A DNA stretch of 64,000 nt from Coniferiporia sulphurascens (taxonomy: Eukaryota; Basidiomycota; Agaricomycetes; Hymenochaetales; Hymenochaetaceae), in NCBI GenBank assembly GCA_002794785.1, contig NBBA01000006.1, positions 1,240,001 through 1,304,000 of the forward strand, given 5' to 3'. Below the pieces are notes generated by a model, which was not told the DNA's origin, did not search any database, and was given only the letters and a program-made list of their open reading frames with translations. The stretch's first letter is position 1, and each line of letters starts with the position of its first letter. The position numbers and the translations under genes were made by a program. This document shows, piece after piece, positions 12,614 to 24,700 of the stretch.

Positions 12614-13543
12614 GTCAAACGGCGTGGTTGTCGCATTTGTTGTGTTACCCAGTATATCGTTCGATTCCTTGATTACATCAGATGGGTTGTAGTTTTTTTC
12701 TTCTTGTTTTTCCGTTGGTTCCTGTTCCTGTCCCGGTCTCGGTCTCGGTCTCAATCATCGTCGGGTTTTTGTAAAAGTCATTGCATTTTGTCGCACTTAT
12801 TATTTATTGGCAAAAAACATACATGTGTACTAGACTTCCAGTATAAAACGAGTTCTCGTCATTATTCTCGGCAATCGGGCGTCTGGTAGGACATCATTCC
12901 CCAGAAGGACGTTCATTGCGGGCTACGAACCGGAATGGGATTCTTCCGGGATCTTTAGATCTTTAGGGCTTCTAAGTCTGCGGGGCGCCGCGCGTGGAAG
13001 AAGTCCCGGACGAAGTTGTAAAAGCGCTGGGTCGTGATGACTCGGCAAACATCTCTGTTTCAAGCGAAGCGCCGCCCCGAAACAGATACAAAGGACCCAC
13101 ACTGTCCAGTTATCCAACGCACGGATGTACACAATGCAATAGCGATCGTAAGGTAGAAGTCCCAGATAAGTTGTTTTGTGCTCCTCAGATTCGCCCATAT
13201 ATCTCCGCCTCACGCGGCGTCAGTAGGTTTAGACGCCCCTGCTACCGAATACTATTAACAGCTTTGGCGTCCTAGGCTCCAGTGCGGTAATAAGTACAAA
13301 GTTTTGCTCAGCTATCATTATGGATGGTATAGGTATAACTCCAGACTTTCCGGACGTTCCAAGATGCTCCATCATCATTTACAAACCAAGCACCGGCCGG
13401 TATATATCTACACACATCAACCACCCGTCCACTCCCTAACGAGGGGTCGATCTATTATAATCAGTAGCGTTCATTAAGTTCGTAAGATCGGGTACCCTCA
13501 ACTGCCCTAGCGCATTCACCAAGACCAAGAAGGGAAGGAAATA
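12614..13543. other. intergenic, possible coding remnant
   Basis: GC-richer stretch around 12960-13110 has coding-like composition on both strands but no motif and no extension by splicing. I do not call a gene. The rest is featureless. Confidence 0.35.
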
Positions 13544-15803
13544 TCATCGAGCCCCCCGCCGTTCATCTACAACGGCAGACACCCAAAGGAGTACGACAGT
13601 TTCCAGCATCTCGTCCCAGCCCTCATCAAGTCGGGCCACCGCTTTCGCGTCGAAGACGATGAGCGGCACTTCTCCCGTGCCCGCGATGAATTTAGTTCGG
13701 GCTGGTGCGGGAGAACCTGATGGTGTTGTAGACTTGGAAGCGTTCGCAAGGGAGTCACTGCTCGGGCTTGATGATTGAAGAGACGGGAGCGAAGGGAGTG
13801 GTGGCATAGGTGTCGTAAGAGGGACGAGATAGCGGAGCTTCAGAGCGCTGCAGTGTGGAAATTTTTTATTAAGCCCACCACTCCACCTGACATCCGAAGC
13901 AAGAAAAAAACTTACGCGGCCCACAAACGCAAGTTATCGGTACGTCGGAATGTCCATCCGGTTTTACGCTTTTCAGCCTCATCTTTATCAATATCATCCG
14001 TTACAATCTTTGATTCAAGAGTAGCGATGTCGTGAATAGAGTCTTTGTTTATGTAACCCCATGGCTTTCGGCTTCGTCGTACTCCAACATTGTACGCAGC
14101 GCAAAGGAGTTGCCCAGAAGACAAAGCAGAAAGTAGATCGATACGATCCGTGTATGATATGGGAAGAAGGGGCAGGAGTGATGCAGGCAAGAGTGCAACA
14201 AGTAGAGCGTGCACACGGGCTGTAGTCAAAACAAATTAGTCTACATCGTGAAAACTCAAAGCTAGTTAGGGAACCTACCCAAGGGACCCTCGGCGGGCGT
14301 TGCACGTTTCGCCCATTCCGGGAGGCTGTCTTCATCGACGCTATCCTCCCCCTCAGACTGAACCGGTGAATCTGTCTCCTCGGTGATAGTCATATTACTC
14401 ATCGCTTCAAACAGACCAGTCGACGTGTCCCTATCTCCACGGTCGGGTGACTTGTCGACCCGATGTTTTCCTAGACTTGTGCGCCTTCCTTTCGCCCTCG
14501 ACTCCTCCGCTCTAATGCGTTCCGCTGCCACAGACTCCCAGCCGCGCGAGCCGTTCGTGCCCGGGCCGTTAAATAACGCCCGGTCGACGGCGTCGAGATA
14601 GCTACCAACGACCTCGCGCTCAGTTTTGAGGTCGGCGAGGCGTATATCCTGACGATAAAGCCAACCACCGCCGAGGACGAGACGATCATCCCAAACCTCG
14701 CGCTTTCCACCACTGTCATCGGGCGATTCAAACTCGTCATCTTCATCGTCCCAAACGGGAACAGCCTCAGAGCGTCCGGGGATGGAAACTACGGATATCG
14801 CAAAAGAAACGTCATGGCCCTGAGGAGGAGCTGAACGATGTTCATGCTCTTGCTCTTCGCCGTCAAGCACGGTGTGTATAGGTTCGGGAGATCGTGAATC
14901 CTGCGAAGACATATGATCACTCTGTGCATCATATGCATCGTCGGAGAGCGGCAATCGCGACGTCTCTTCAAGTGCTCGGAGAACGGTGAGCACGTCCAGT
15001 GCGGATCGCCGGACGCGCGATAAAGGATCAGACGCGGCATTAGGGTTAGACACAATCCGCCTCATTGGCACAGGCTGCAGAGTGCTTGGTCGGAAGTGTT
15101 GTTTGTCAGTTTGTGAAGAGACAGAATCATCCGGTAGAGACACCATATAATTCCTAACGGTGCGAATCAACTGTGTTGTAAGCTTTAGGGTTCCGAGCAC
15201 ATCGAAACCCTCGACTGGTTTGATATCCTCCGCGCCCTTCGTTAGGCCCCAGGACTTGGAGACGGCCTCCAAATCTCTGATCACACCTGGCTTTAAGTTT
15301 TCCGGATCGACTTCATATGTTTTCTCGATTGTGGGGTAGGGTAGACGCGTGAATACCGGCACAGCTGGTGATGGCGGCAGATGGAATTCTTGTATGCTTC
15401 CCAGCGACGGCCTCTGCGGGTGGTTCGCAGGTCCACCTACCGCAGGCACGAGCCCCTTGGTTTGTTTTAGCGTGCTGATGAAGTCTTGAGTTTAACACTC
15501 TCAACGTCACTTATAACTGCGATATCGTGCCACGCACTTCTGCTTTGCCACAATCCCCGTTTTCGTGAAATAATGCTGCAAATACTCGATGCTCCCCAGC
15601 GCCATGACACTCTCCCGCTTTGCCGCACTCCTGCTGAATGGCTTCTGGAGCTTGTTTGACGAGCTCACGTTCGGGTAGAACGCCATCTGCCTACGCGCTT
15701 TCTTCGGAGATTGTGACTCGGATGAGGATGAAGGAAACTCAAAGGAGTCCAACCGTTCTTCGTCCGGGGTCTGTATCGCCGGTGGGGACGAGATTGCAGA
15801 CAT
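13544..15803 (-). CDS. conserved fungal protein, unknown function
   Basis: 689 aa from four exons: 15803-15538, 15474-14279, 14219-13916 and 13847-13544, with all phases closing. I do not recognise a named family. The first 60 residues are Ser-rich and basic (SSSSESQSPKKARRQ), then SIEYLQHYFTKTGI. The middle is low-complexity and acidic with a conserved-looking island DRLVLGGGWLYRQDIRLADL followed by EREVVGSYLDAVDRALF. The C-terminal 200 residues look ordered: LLSALSSGQLLCAAYNVGV, then KPWGYINKDSIHDI, KTGWTFRRTDNLRLWAAALK and a final FDAKAVARLDEGWDEMLETVV. The pattern 'G-x-LLC-x-x-N ... DN-LRLW' recalls a calponin-homology fold, but that is only a guess. Probably a cytoplasmic scaffold-type protein. 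Confidence 0.78.
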
Positions 15804-16711
15804 TATGAGGCGCCGAGCATCAGCAAAGCTGCCAGCGAAACGTGTAGTCGGTGATCGAGTCCGATGAGGAACGATTTGTGACTGTCGCGTATGGTTTGTA
15901 CATAAGCATTAATATTGCGATTTGCCAACTTTCCCTGACTTTGGTCTTTTATCTCTCAGTCATTAGCTATCACGTCAGCCATGGACGCTTTGATTAGTAC
16001 GCGAGAGAATGTATTATTCGACGGGCCTCTAGCAACCCAACCGACAAACCATAATGATGGCATTTTCAAATGGTATATCAGAGCCGTCGCCCAATGAGGA
16101 GGAGCCACGACAGAGATGAACTCACAGCGGGCGCTAATTAAACACATTAATATTATCCGTAAGTTGTGAGTATCATGGGAACTGGCGGCCAGAAGTGATC
16201 GATAAATGAGTAATGCGGCCTCCTCTCGTACTTTTGTCCACTGAAGTTACTCTTAACGTACGACACATGCCTCGGAGGCATTCAAACCCTTGGTAAGGGT
16301 AAGGCACGGACGTGGGACTATGACATTTTAAGTCTTTTCGGACCTCTACCTGCATTTTGGGACGCCGATGCTGAGCAATAAACTTCGCGGCTAATCGGTC
16401 ATTGGCGAGTGTAAATTCGAGCATACCCTATGAATTCACAGAAAAGGACAATATTTGTATTGTACGTTGGAGTATAGTTGTTCGTTACTTCTCAATCACA
16501 CACGTTTGTCAATCATGATTTCTTCAAGCACCGTCTTGTAAAGATTCCCTCCAAAAAGATTTATTGTCAAAATGTAATCCGGGCTCCAAGACAGTTCGAC
16601 CCGTATCCGCCTTATCCAAATACAGCTCGCCGCGAAAAAAGTTATGCATTTAATTGAAGATTTCAGAACCGTTTTATTGTTTAACTGGGAATTTCCCGTC
16701 CCCACAAGATA
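15804..16711. other. intergenic, nothing recognised
   Basis: No frame with family motifs on either strand. This stretch separates the housekeeping left part from the SurE block. Confidence 0.5.
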
Positions 16712-17923
16712 TCAAGTGCAGGTCAAAAACGTGCTGAGTCTGTTTAGAACAAAACCTTGCGTAGAGGCGTCTACGTCTGTCTTCGTCGTCGCGTTAATGA
16801 CGCTAACGCTCGCAAAGCATCCCGATAACGCAACAACACTATTTTCAGTTGGAAGGCGGTCGGTTCCGCACGTAGTGACGTCGGACGGAGTCGTGTCCGT
16901 CGCAGATGCAAGGCGCGTGAGCACAAAGCTGAACGCGGTAGGGTCCGTACAGTTACCCGTGGCCTCGGGATAATTGACGTTCAGCGTGATGTTTGGCGGA
17001 AGGATCGGGTGGGCTGCACTAAAGCGCTCGGCAAGAAGGGCCCGTGTGAACGTCGCGCCTAGGACGGCGAACACCTTCGCCGTGGTGGTCGAGGCTGAGG
17101 AAGTGTTGAGCGTCGTGAAGGATACCTGAGAGCCTCCGGCGCCGGAAAGAGCGACCGATGGAAAGCCTTCTTTTGCAGCCTCGCAGGCAGCGCCGCTAGA
17201 GATATTCAGGTATGAGGCACGGCACAATTCTCTCAGAAGCCGGAAGTACGCCTCCTCGGACATAAGCGGAACTTACACCGTGCCTGATCCAGTGATATCA
17301 GGGCCAAGATTATTCCCCACATTCGGTCCGGAAACCACGAAGTCGGGGCCAGTTCCGTGGAAGAACGGGGGCGCGGCAGTCTGTATACCGAACCGGACCG
17401 CGGTTACACTATTTGTGCATTGTGAACTCTTCGCCAATTTTATGTGGGTAGGGAATCGAAAGACTTACGGGAAAGAGTTTACATAGTTGAGCCGTGCTTA
17501 TGAAGTTAATTATGAGCGTCGAATGGCTAAAACGAAGAGATTGCTTCCGCGGAATCGTACCGTCATGAGGATCAGAACCGGTAGCCGAGGCGTCAGGAGG
17601 GCAGCTAGAAAATTCGCAACCGGCAGAACCGAGTGGAGTAGCAAGTGCATCAGACGAGCCGGTGCCGGATTCATTTTCAGCCGGAGCGGACAGTACGACC
17701 TGTGCACCAAATGCTAGTTGACAAGGATGTCCAAGAGGGAAAGAAAGACGAACAAACAAACGTTAAAACCGGCATTTCTCAACGCTATGTTTTGTGCGCG
17801 AATGTTCGCGACCGCCCAGCCGTCATCGTTGGTGTGAACAATTTTGATTTTCTCAAAATTTCCAAGGACTCCAGCAATGACACAGAGGGAGATTAGGACG
17901 CGCAGAAGGACAGAGTTGGCCAT
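16712..17923 (-). CDS. secreted SurE-like acid phosphatase, copy 1
   Basis: SurE family phosphatase/nucleotidase, 314 aa in five exons: 17923-17762, 17699-17561, 17496-17469 (28 nt), 17408-17277 and 17195-16712. A signal peptide (VLLRVLISLCVIAGVLG) comes first. The metal-binding NDDG motif follows at once (IVHTNDDGWAVANIRAQN), then VVLSAPAENESG, the SGPNVGNN motif that carries the catalytic-site Asn in SurE, and the C-terminal GAACEAAKEG half. Family members release phosphate from phosphoesters, and fungal secreted members behave as acid phosphatases, so the likely role is phosphate scavenging outside the cell. Several N-glycosylation sequons (NITL, NATT) fit secretion. No damage is visible. 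It is the first of the local array and closest to copies 6 and 7. Confidence 0.9.
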
Positions 17924-19104
17924 ATCGACGGACTGGTAGACCAGTATATGAGCGAGGCGCCGACTATAGACAAGCAAAGTTATGCCATTTTATAGTAGAA
18001 AAGCAGGCGAAAAGTTGACGCATGCTGAAGCTCGAAGCGAGGGTCTCCGCGCGCCGCAGCGCACGTTCGTAGACGAATTTCACGTTGAGCCGAGAATGTG
18101 CGGTCTTCGTGCCTTAACCAGTGGAAGGAATCGGGATTCTTTAGCTAGTCGTAGCTTCGGGTTCAAAGGTACGCAAAGAATCCATTGGCCATGTGAACGC
18201 GGGGTCTTGGAAGGATCCAAGTTGCCTCTTGTGAGAATTTCATAGAGAAACTACTTGATTCTTAGGTGTACCTCATAGGGCTACTATTGGCATGCCCGTG
18301 GTCGTCGGGAAAACGCATTGTGTAGGAAAACAGGATAATTCGGACTCCCCTATCTTTTTAACCACTCGTGTTTCACCAGTGAGCAGCAAAGGACCAGGGC
18401 CACTGGAAGAACAGACGAACGAAGCTTTGCCAAAGGATACTACCAGTGCTGAGCAAGGGACGCGATGAAAAATTACATTCAGAATTTTAAACTCCGCTTA
18501 AAGATGTCGTTGAGCCGTTTTTGCCTGGACCCCTGATGCACGTTTGCGCGTCTTGAAATACCACTAAAATCCCCGTGTAAATTTTTACTTATCGAGGGAC
18601 GCCTACCGAAAAAGAATTCATGCAAACTGAATAGTTTTTGCGTGCCTTCTATGTCGTTTGCCTTTTCGCGGTGTGGCATAGTATACAGTAGTACTATTAG
18701 TTTAAAGTTACTTATCTTTGTATCCGAGTCACTACAACAACACCGTTTGAACCGATCCGTAAAAACGATATTATGACAGTGGACTTAATATTAGAGGTCG
18801 TGTTGAAGGAGTAGCGGCTAAATCCTCAGGTGTGTCTACGGTTTCAGTGAGAGATCCAAACAGAAAGAAACCCAAATTTCCAACCAGCCACAATGACTAT
18901 TCCATTATTCACGCCGACTTTTTGTACACTTACAAACAAATGTTTCTTCAATTTAATACTAGATAGAAAAAAATCGCGGGGAACCCAAGAAAACCCTATC
19001 TTTACATTTGCAATCGACCGCTAGTGTGAAACGTAGTAGGGAAAAAAATGGCAAACCCAAGGACAAACGGAGCGAATTCCTTGGTTCGATGCAAAGCAAG
19101 AGGA
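17924..19104. other. spacer between SurE copies 1 and 2
   Basis: Promoter of copy 1 (TATAAAA on the minus strand at 17988-17994) and otherwise no gene. No clear remnant of a further SurE copy. Confidence 0.5.
17988..17994 (-). promoter_or_regulatory. TATA box of SurE copy 1
   Basis: TATAAAA 65 bp before the start codon. The same box recurs 53-65 bp before the ATG in every copy of the family, so the promoters are paralogous too. Confidence 0.6.
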
Positions 19105-20292
19105 TCACGCGCAATCCAAGAATGAGCCGAGCCTGTTCAATACATATTCCTGCGTAGTGGCGTCCACGTCCATCTTTGTTATTGCACTCATGACACTGAC
19201 ACTTGCCAGGCACCCTGATTCCTCCCTGATGCTTCCCTCCGTCGGAAGGCGGCTGGTCCCACACGTGGTGACGTCGGGTGGCGTGTCACTGTCTGCATCG
19301 TTAATACGCGTTAGCACAAAGCTGTATGCGTCTGGGTCAGTGCAGTCGCCTTCGGCCTTGTGATAATTGACGTTCAGTGTAACGTTTGCGGGGAGGATTG
19401 GTGAGGATGCATTGAAAGGTGCGGCGAGGAGGGCTAGTGCGAGTGTTGTACCGAGAGCGGCGAAGACCTCCGCAGTGGTGGTTGAGGCTGATGAAGTGTC
19501 GAGTGTCGTGTAAGAGACATGAGAACCTCCAGAACCGGAAATCGCAATAGAAGGATAGCCCTCCTTAGCAGCTTCACAAGCCGCGCCGCTGAAATATAGC
19601 AAGTATGAGGTGCTGATAGAAAAACGAATTGAATGTAACTAAAAACGGTTTCACTAACACTGTCCCTGAATTCAGTACACCCGAGCCTACATTGTGCCCT
19701 ATGTTTGGGCCAGTGATTACCAAGTCGGGCCCAGTCCCGTTGAAAAAGGATGCTGCAATCTGGATCCCGTATCGAACGGAAGTCACGCTATTAATAAGGT
19801 GTTACTTGTTTTCTAGTATATGAACAAGTTTGACAATGAGCTCACGGATATGAGTTCACATAATTGAGACTGGCTTTTGGAATTTCATCGATTGTCAGCG
19901 GTGATTTCCCATTAAAAAGTATACATGGAATATCACCATCGTCAGGGTCGGATCCGGTTGCGGGAGCGTAAGGCGGGCAGCTGTGGAATTCACAGCCACC
20001 GTGACCAAGAGCTTCAGGGGGCGCGTCGAGGGAGCTGGAGCCTGACTTGTCCTTAGCCGGGGCGGAAAGCACAACCTGTTCGTCGGTTTAACATTAAAGG
20101 TCTACTGATTAAAATAGTTGAAATTTGACGGACATTATATCCAGCGACTCTCAACGCAGTGTTCTGCGCGCGGATGTTCGCAACTGCCCAGCCATCATCG
20201 TTAGATTGGACTATCTTGATTTGCCCGCGCACCCCGACAATGCTGATCACGGTTAGAGAGGCCAAGACTCGCATAAGAGTGAAGGCAGCCAT
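19105..20292 (-). CDS. secreted SurE-like acid phosphatase, copy 2
   Basis: 312 aa, exons 20292-20134, 20075-19937, 19875-19848 (28 nt), 19787-19659 and 19588-19105; intron positions and phases equal those of copy 1. Signal peptide (MRVLASLTVISIVGVRG), NDDG motif in VQSNDDGWAVANIRAQN, VVLSAPAKDKSG, then TGPNIGHN in place of SGPNxGNN, which keeps the Asn. The fourth exon is one codon shorter than in the other intact copies. The C-terminal half ends FLDCA. The donor of intron 4 (GTTAGT) is slightly weak. I infer a functional secreted phosphatase. Confidence 0.88.
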
Positions 20293-20351
20293 TTAGGAAT
20301 CAATGAATGAGACTTGTGGGGCGATGCAGAGTCGCTCACTGAGACAAGCCA

Positions 20352-20358
20352 TTTTATA
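20352..20358 (-). promoter_or_regulatory. TATA box of SurE copy 2
   Basis: TATAAAA about 60 bp upstream of the ATG, within the shared GGGTATAAAATGGC context also seen before copies 3 and 4. Confidence 0.6.
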
Positions 20359-20678
20359 CCCAGCCATTGATCCGTTTATCCAAGGTAAAAATAAACGAAA
20401 AGACCAGATTCGCCAAGAGACAAACGGTGGCGCCCGAAGGAGCGGGGATCAGTAAGTGCTGGAATACCGATAACCTCGGTATGGCCCCAGTTCCACATGG
20501 ACCACAATTCCATAAAATCCGTCAATCACGCAGAAGACGATGGGTCAGAGACACGGACCATGTCTGCGGAACTGCTGGTGACTTTCCAAGTCACTCTATA
20601 AACTTTTGATGGTGTTAAGCGCCAGAGGGAATAAGGGACTGGCCCCGGCTGGCTCAGGATTAAACCCTAACTATTATA

Positions 20679-20904
20679 CAGGGGGGTACCAAAAGTGTTG
20701 CACACCCCGTATTTGGGAGGACCCTTCCGATTTATCGGGGCATTACCCCACATAAGCCCGCCTCTGTAAAATTTTCTAATAAAGTGTACAAAGTGTTGAA
20801 CTGGTTAGAGCAGAGTATTGAGATATTAGTGATGAATAAACGATTAGTCATAAGCTTTTGAGCTCAAACATCTGGTGTATGATCTTGTATACACACAAGG
20901 CATT
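20679..20904. mobile_element. MITE 1, left part (interrupted)
   Basis: Left end of a small DNA transposon. It begins CAGGGGGGTACCAAAAG directly after a TA (20677-20678). Its first about 60 bp are an imperfect inverted copy of the end at 27646. The element was split by the copia insertion whose target duplication GCATT is 20900-20904. With the retroelement removed it would be about 400 bp, so it is non-autonomous. TA target and CAGGG ends suggest a Tc1/mariner-related origin. Confidence 0.8.
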
Positions 20905-21724
20905 TCTTAAAATCTATGCATGTTGTGGTAGACGATGAGGTGCAGTGGTAATAGTTGAGAGGGACTGGGTTATCAGCGTAAACTGATGTATTTCATGGTA
21001 GAGACTGTTACAATTTTCCTTTACTTTCCCCTACTGCACTGACTCACTTCCTATTCGTCATCATCAGTCAGCGCAACTCCCCCATTCCTCTGCCTTACTC
21101 ATTCCCATTCACCTTGCACCATATGACACCATGATGACGCCTTATTGCACCATGATGATGTGCTTTGCTTACTGATCACTATACTTGTATTACCAAGGCC
21201 TTCCTTGAGTTTCCATGACCTTCCATAGTCTGGTAAACACACCTAACCAAGTCGCTACAGTAGCAAACACATAGAGTAGCATATAAGCATGTAACTTCAG
21301 TAGCACAAGCCCTAAGCTTGTGCTCTTTGTTCATACAAGCCCATTATCTGCTACCACCAGGCTACTGTGCGCCATGGTGCCATCAGTCGCTTCATCGTAA
21401 CCCGACTCGCTATAAGAAGCCTACTGCGTCCACATTGTCAATCAGGAAGCCCCATCGACGATCATCTTCGACTTACGACATCTAGGAAGCCCCATTGCCG
21501 TACCATCAGTTCTGACAATCAGGAAGCCCCGACGTCGATCATCACGTAACCGTTGAGCTTAACAGAGACCAGCTCTCCTTATATACATCTACTGTGAGCT
21601 ACGTATACTATAACTATCATAGCTCCTATCGTATGGCGTTATCATTGCATTATCGTTCACTTAGTAAGGTGTTTGTTCATATGACCACCTATATATTTAG
21701 TACGTTCATTATATTTATTTAATA
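20905..21724 (-). repeat. 3' LTR of the copia element, split
   Basis: 256 bp of LTR sequence in two pieces (20905-21005 and 21570-21724 plus one GAGAC copy), separated by a 559-bp solo LTR. The outer edge is TCTTAAAA and the inner edge TTTAATA on the plus strand, so the LTR reads TATTAA...TTAAGA and lacks the usual TG...CA ends. Confidence 0.85.
21006..21564 (+). mobile_element. solo LTR A (other LTR family)
   Basis: 559 bp, starting TGTTACAATTTTC and ending GCTTAACA, with TG...CA ends and a perfect 5-bp duplication GAGAC (21001-21005, 21565-21569). It interrupts the 3' LTR of the copia element; the intact sequence at 27298 has GAGAC once. A second copy of the family is at 24718-25275. Near its 3' end the motif AGGAAGCCCC recurs several times. 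No internal coding region remains, so it is a recombination-derived solo LTR. Confidence 0.88.
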
Positions 21725-21731
21725 CTCCCCT

Positions 21732-24700
21732 TCAAACTTTTACTAGGTGGAGTAGGCTTGTAAAACGTTTGATTAATTCTATCATTAGTGCTTTCGTCAT
21801 TATATCAGCTTTTTGCTGTCCAGTTGGAATATATGAAACTGATATAGTTTCATTTTCTATATAATCTCTCAAAAAATCTTTTCTTATATCAATATGTTTC
21901 ATTCATTGTGTATATTTTTGTTCAGTTGAATTTACTATCGTTATGGCTGCTTGATTATCACATAATATTTTCGTTGGTGTATCCAAGGTCTGCAGTACCT
22001 CTTCAACCAGTCTTCTTAGCCATATCGCTTCTTTTACTCCATGTGTTGAAGCTTGTAATTCTGCTTCACATACTGATAATGACACTAATTCTTGTTTTTT
22101 GCTTGACCATGATGTTGTTGCATTTCCAATTTGGAATATATATCCAGATATTGCTTTATGGCCTTCTTGTGTCAGCCATCAGCATCGGTATACCCGACTA
22201 ATTCAATTGGATCTTTTCCTCCGAGTATTAACCAATAATTGTTTGTTCCTTTTAAGTATTTAAAACAGTGTTTTACTGCATTGTAATGCTTAATACTAGG
22301 TTTATTTAAATGCCTAGCAAATTGACCTGTTGTGAATGATATATCAGGTCTCGTACAATCTGCTGCATATCTTAATGCTCCAACCATATTCATGTAAGGT
22401 ATTTGTTTCATGAAATTTAGTTCTTCATTAGTTGGATTTTCAATTGATTTTAACACTTGTCCAGGTGTCATTGGTGTTTGTACTGTTGTAGCATCTTTTA
22501 ATTTATATTTTTCAATAATTGTATCAATGTAATTTTTCTGTCTTAATTTGATTATCCTTTCTTCTCGGTTTCATTCAATTTCAATACCGAGTAACCAATG
22601 TACATCATTTCTGTCCGTAAATTTTATGTGTTTTCCAATTTCATCTTTAAAGGCTTTTATTATTAATAAATTTAAGCCACATATTGTTATGTCGTCAACA
22701 TGTATGAAAAGTATTAAAATTGTTTTTTCTTTTACTTTTCTAAAGAATACTGCATTGTCTTGGACTGCTCATACTAGTCCAATTCCTATTAGGATTTCTG
22801 ATAATTTTTTATACCATCGTCTGCCTGCTTGTTTTAATCCGTATAATGCTTTATTTAATTTTAAAATTTGTTCAGGTTTTGTTTCTATTAAATTTCCTGG
22901 TGGTGGTTTTATGTATATGTTTTTGTCTTTTTCTAATTCTCTGTATAAGTAGGCTGATTTGATATCAATTTGATGAATTTTGTAATTGTTTGTTGCACTC
23001 CAACTTAATATAGTTCTTACTGTGGCTAAGTGTGCCACTGGAGCAAATGTATCATTTGAATAGTAGTCTATACCCTCTTTTTGGGCAAATCCTTGAACTA
23101 CTAGTCTTGCTTTGTATCGTTCAATTTCTCCGTTTGCTAATCTTTTTGTTTTATAAATTTTATTATATTTATATCTTTTGGTGGATCAATGATCGTCCAT
23201 GTAGATCTTTCGATTAACATTTTTATTTCTTCTTTCATTGCCATGATCCACTGATTTGCGTCAATTCTATTGATTGCTTGTTGATATGAATTTGGATCGC
23301 CTATTAGTTCCATATTGAATTGATTAAATTCTGTAAAATAGGTGACTGTATTTTGTTTGTCAAAGTTAAGACCTAATGATTGTTTCGTTGGTTTAATTGT
23401 TCTTATTGATCTTTCCTTTGTTAATTCTTGTATTTGTTCATTATATTTTTCTGTTATATTCTCCCCTGCAATTTTAGATGGTGGAGAATCTAAAAATTGT
23501 AAGTTTCATTTGACTGTAATTTTTCTGTTATGATAGGTTCTATGACCTTTACTTTCTTCATCAAATCCTAGCCATTGTGCATAAATCCCTTTTGGTTGTA
23601 ATTTATTAACATCTTCCTGTCATATTATGCAATATTGGCCAAATTCTTTTAAATCATCTATGTTATAATTTTCATTGTAACGTTTGAAATATGGTGTTTT
23701 AAAATCAATAGCACTCTTTGGTGTTCTATTGTAAACATAAGTACTGTATTTTACAGCTTCTCCCCATAGATTAGGTGGTAATTTTGCTTGTAGCAGATTA
23801 ACTCGTGTATTGTTTAAAATTGTTTGATGTGATCGTTCTGCTACTCCATTTTGTTGTGGTGTATTGTGAACAGTCAGCTTTCATATTGTTCCATTTTTTT
23901 CTAAATATTCAGTGAATTGTTTACTTAAAAACACTGTATCGTTATTGCTTTGTAATATTTTTATTTTTATGTTAAATTGTGTATTGAGCATTGTAGCCCA
24001 AGTTGTATAAGTGTTTAAACCCTCATCTTTTGTTTTTATTAAAATCATTTTTATCCATCTAGTAGCGTCGTCTACTAGTGTTAGAAGATATTTATATCCT
24101 CCTATAGCATGTGTGGATGCAGGACCCCATATGTCCATATGTATATGATCACCAAATTTTTCTGCTAACTTTGAAATGTGTAATTTGGGAATTTGCATTC
24201 TTTTAATATTTGCTTCAAGGCAAATTGTACACTGAGTTTCATCGTAATTTGATATTTTATTATTTGTTATTTGATCTTCTTTTAGTAATTGCTTTAGATA
24301 AGTGTAACTTATATGACCAAGTTTTTTGTGAAGATCGAATAAAGTTACATTTTTTGTAGCCGCTTGTACATCATTGTTAAATATACTATACAATCCATTT
24401 ATGTTTTTAATTTTTCCACATAAAGATCCATTAGGATACTTTATTATACATTCATTTTCTTTATAAATAAATTCATAGCCGTCTTGACATAGAAGTCCTT
24501 GAGAGACTAATGTCATATTCATTTTAGGATTGTAATAGACGTTTGATAATATAATGACACTTACCGAGTGTCCATTGGGGATGTAAAGTTTAAGATCCCC
24601 TACTATATTTGCATTGAATGTTGTTTTGTTTGCAGCCATTATTGTAATGTTGTCGGTTTTATAAGTATTTCGTAATTGATTTAGATACAGTGTTAAATGT

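Noticed and set aside
12994..13275. Frame beginning MEEVPDEVVKALGRDD
   Set aside because: Composition is coding-like, but no family motif, no splice partners and an equally open minus strand; too weak for a gene.
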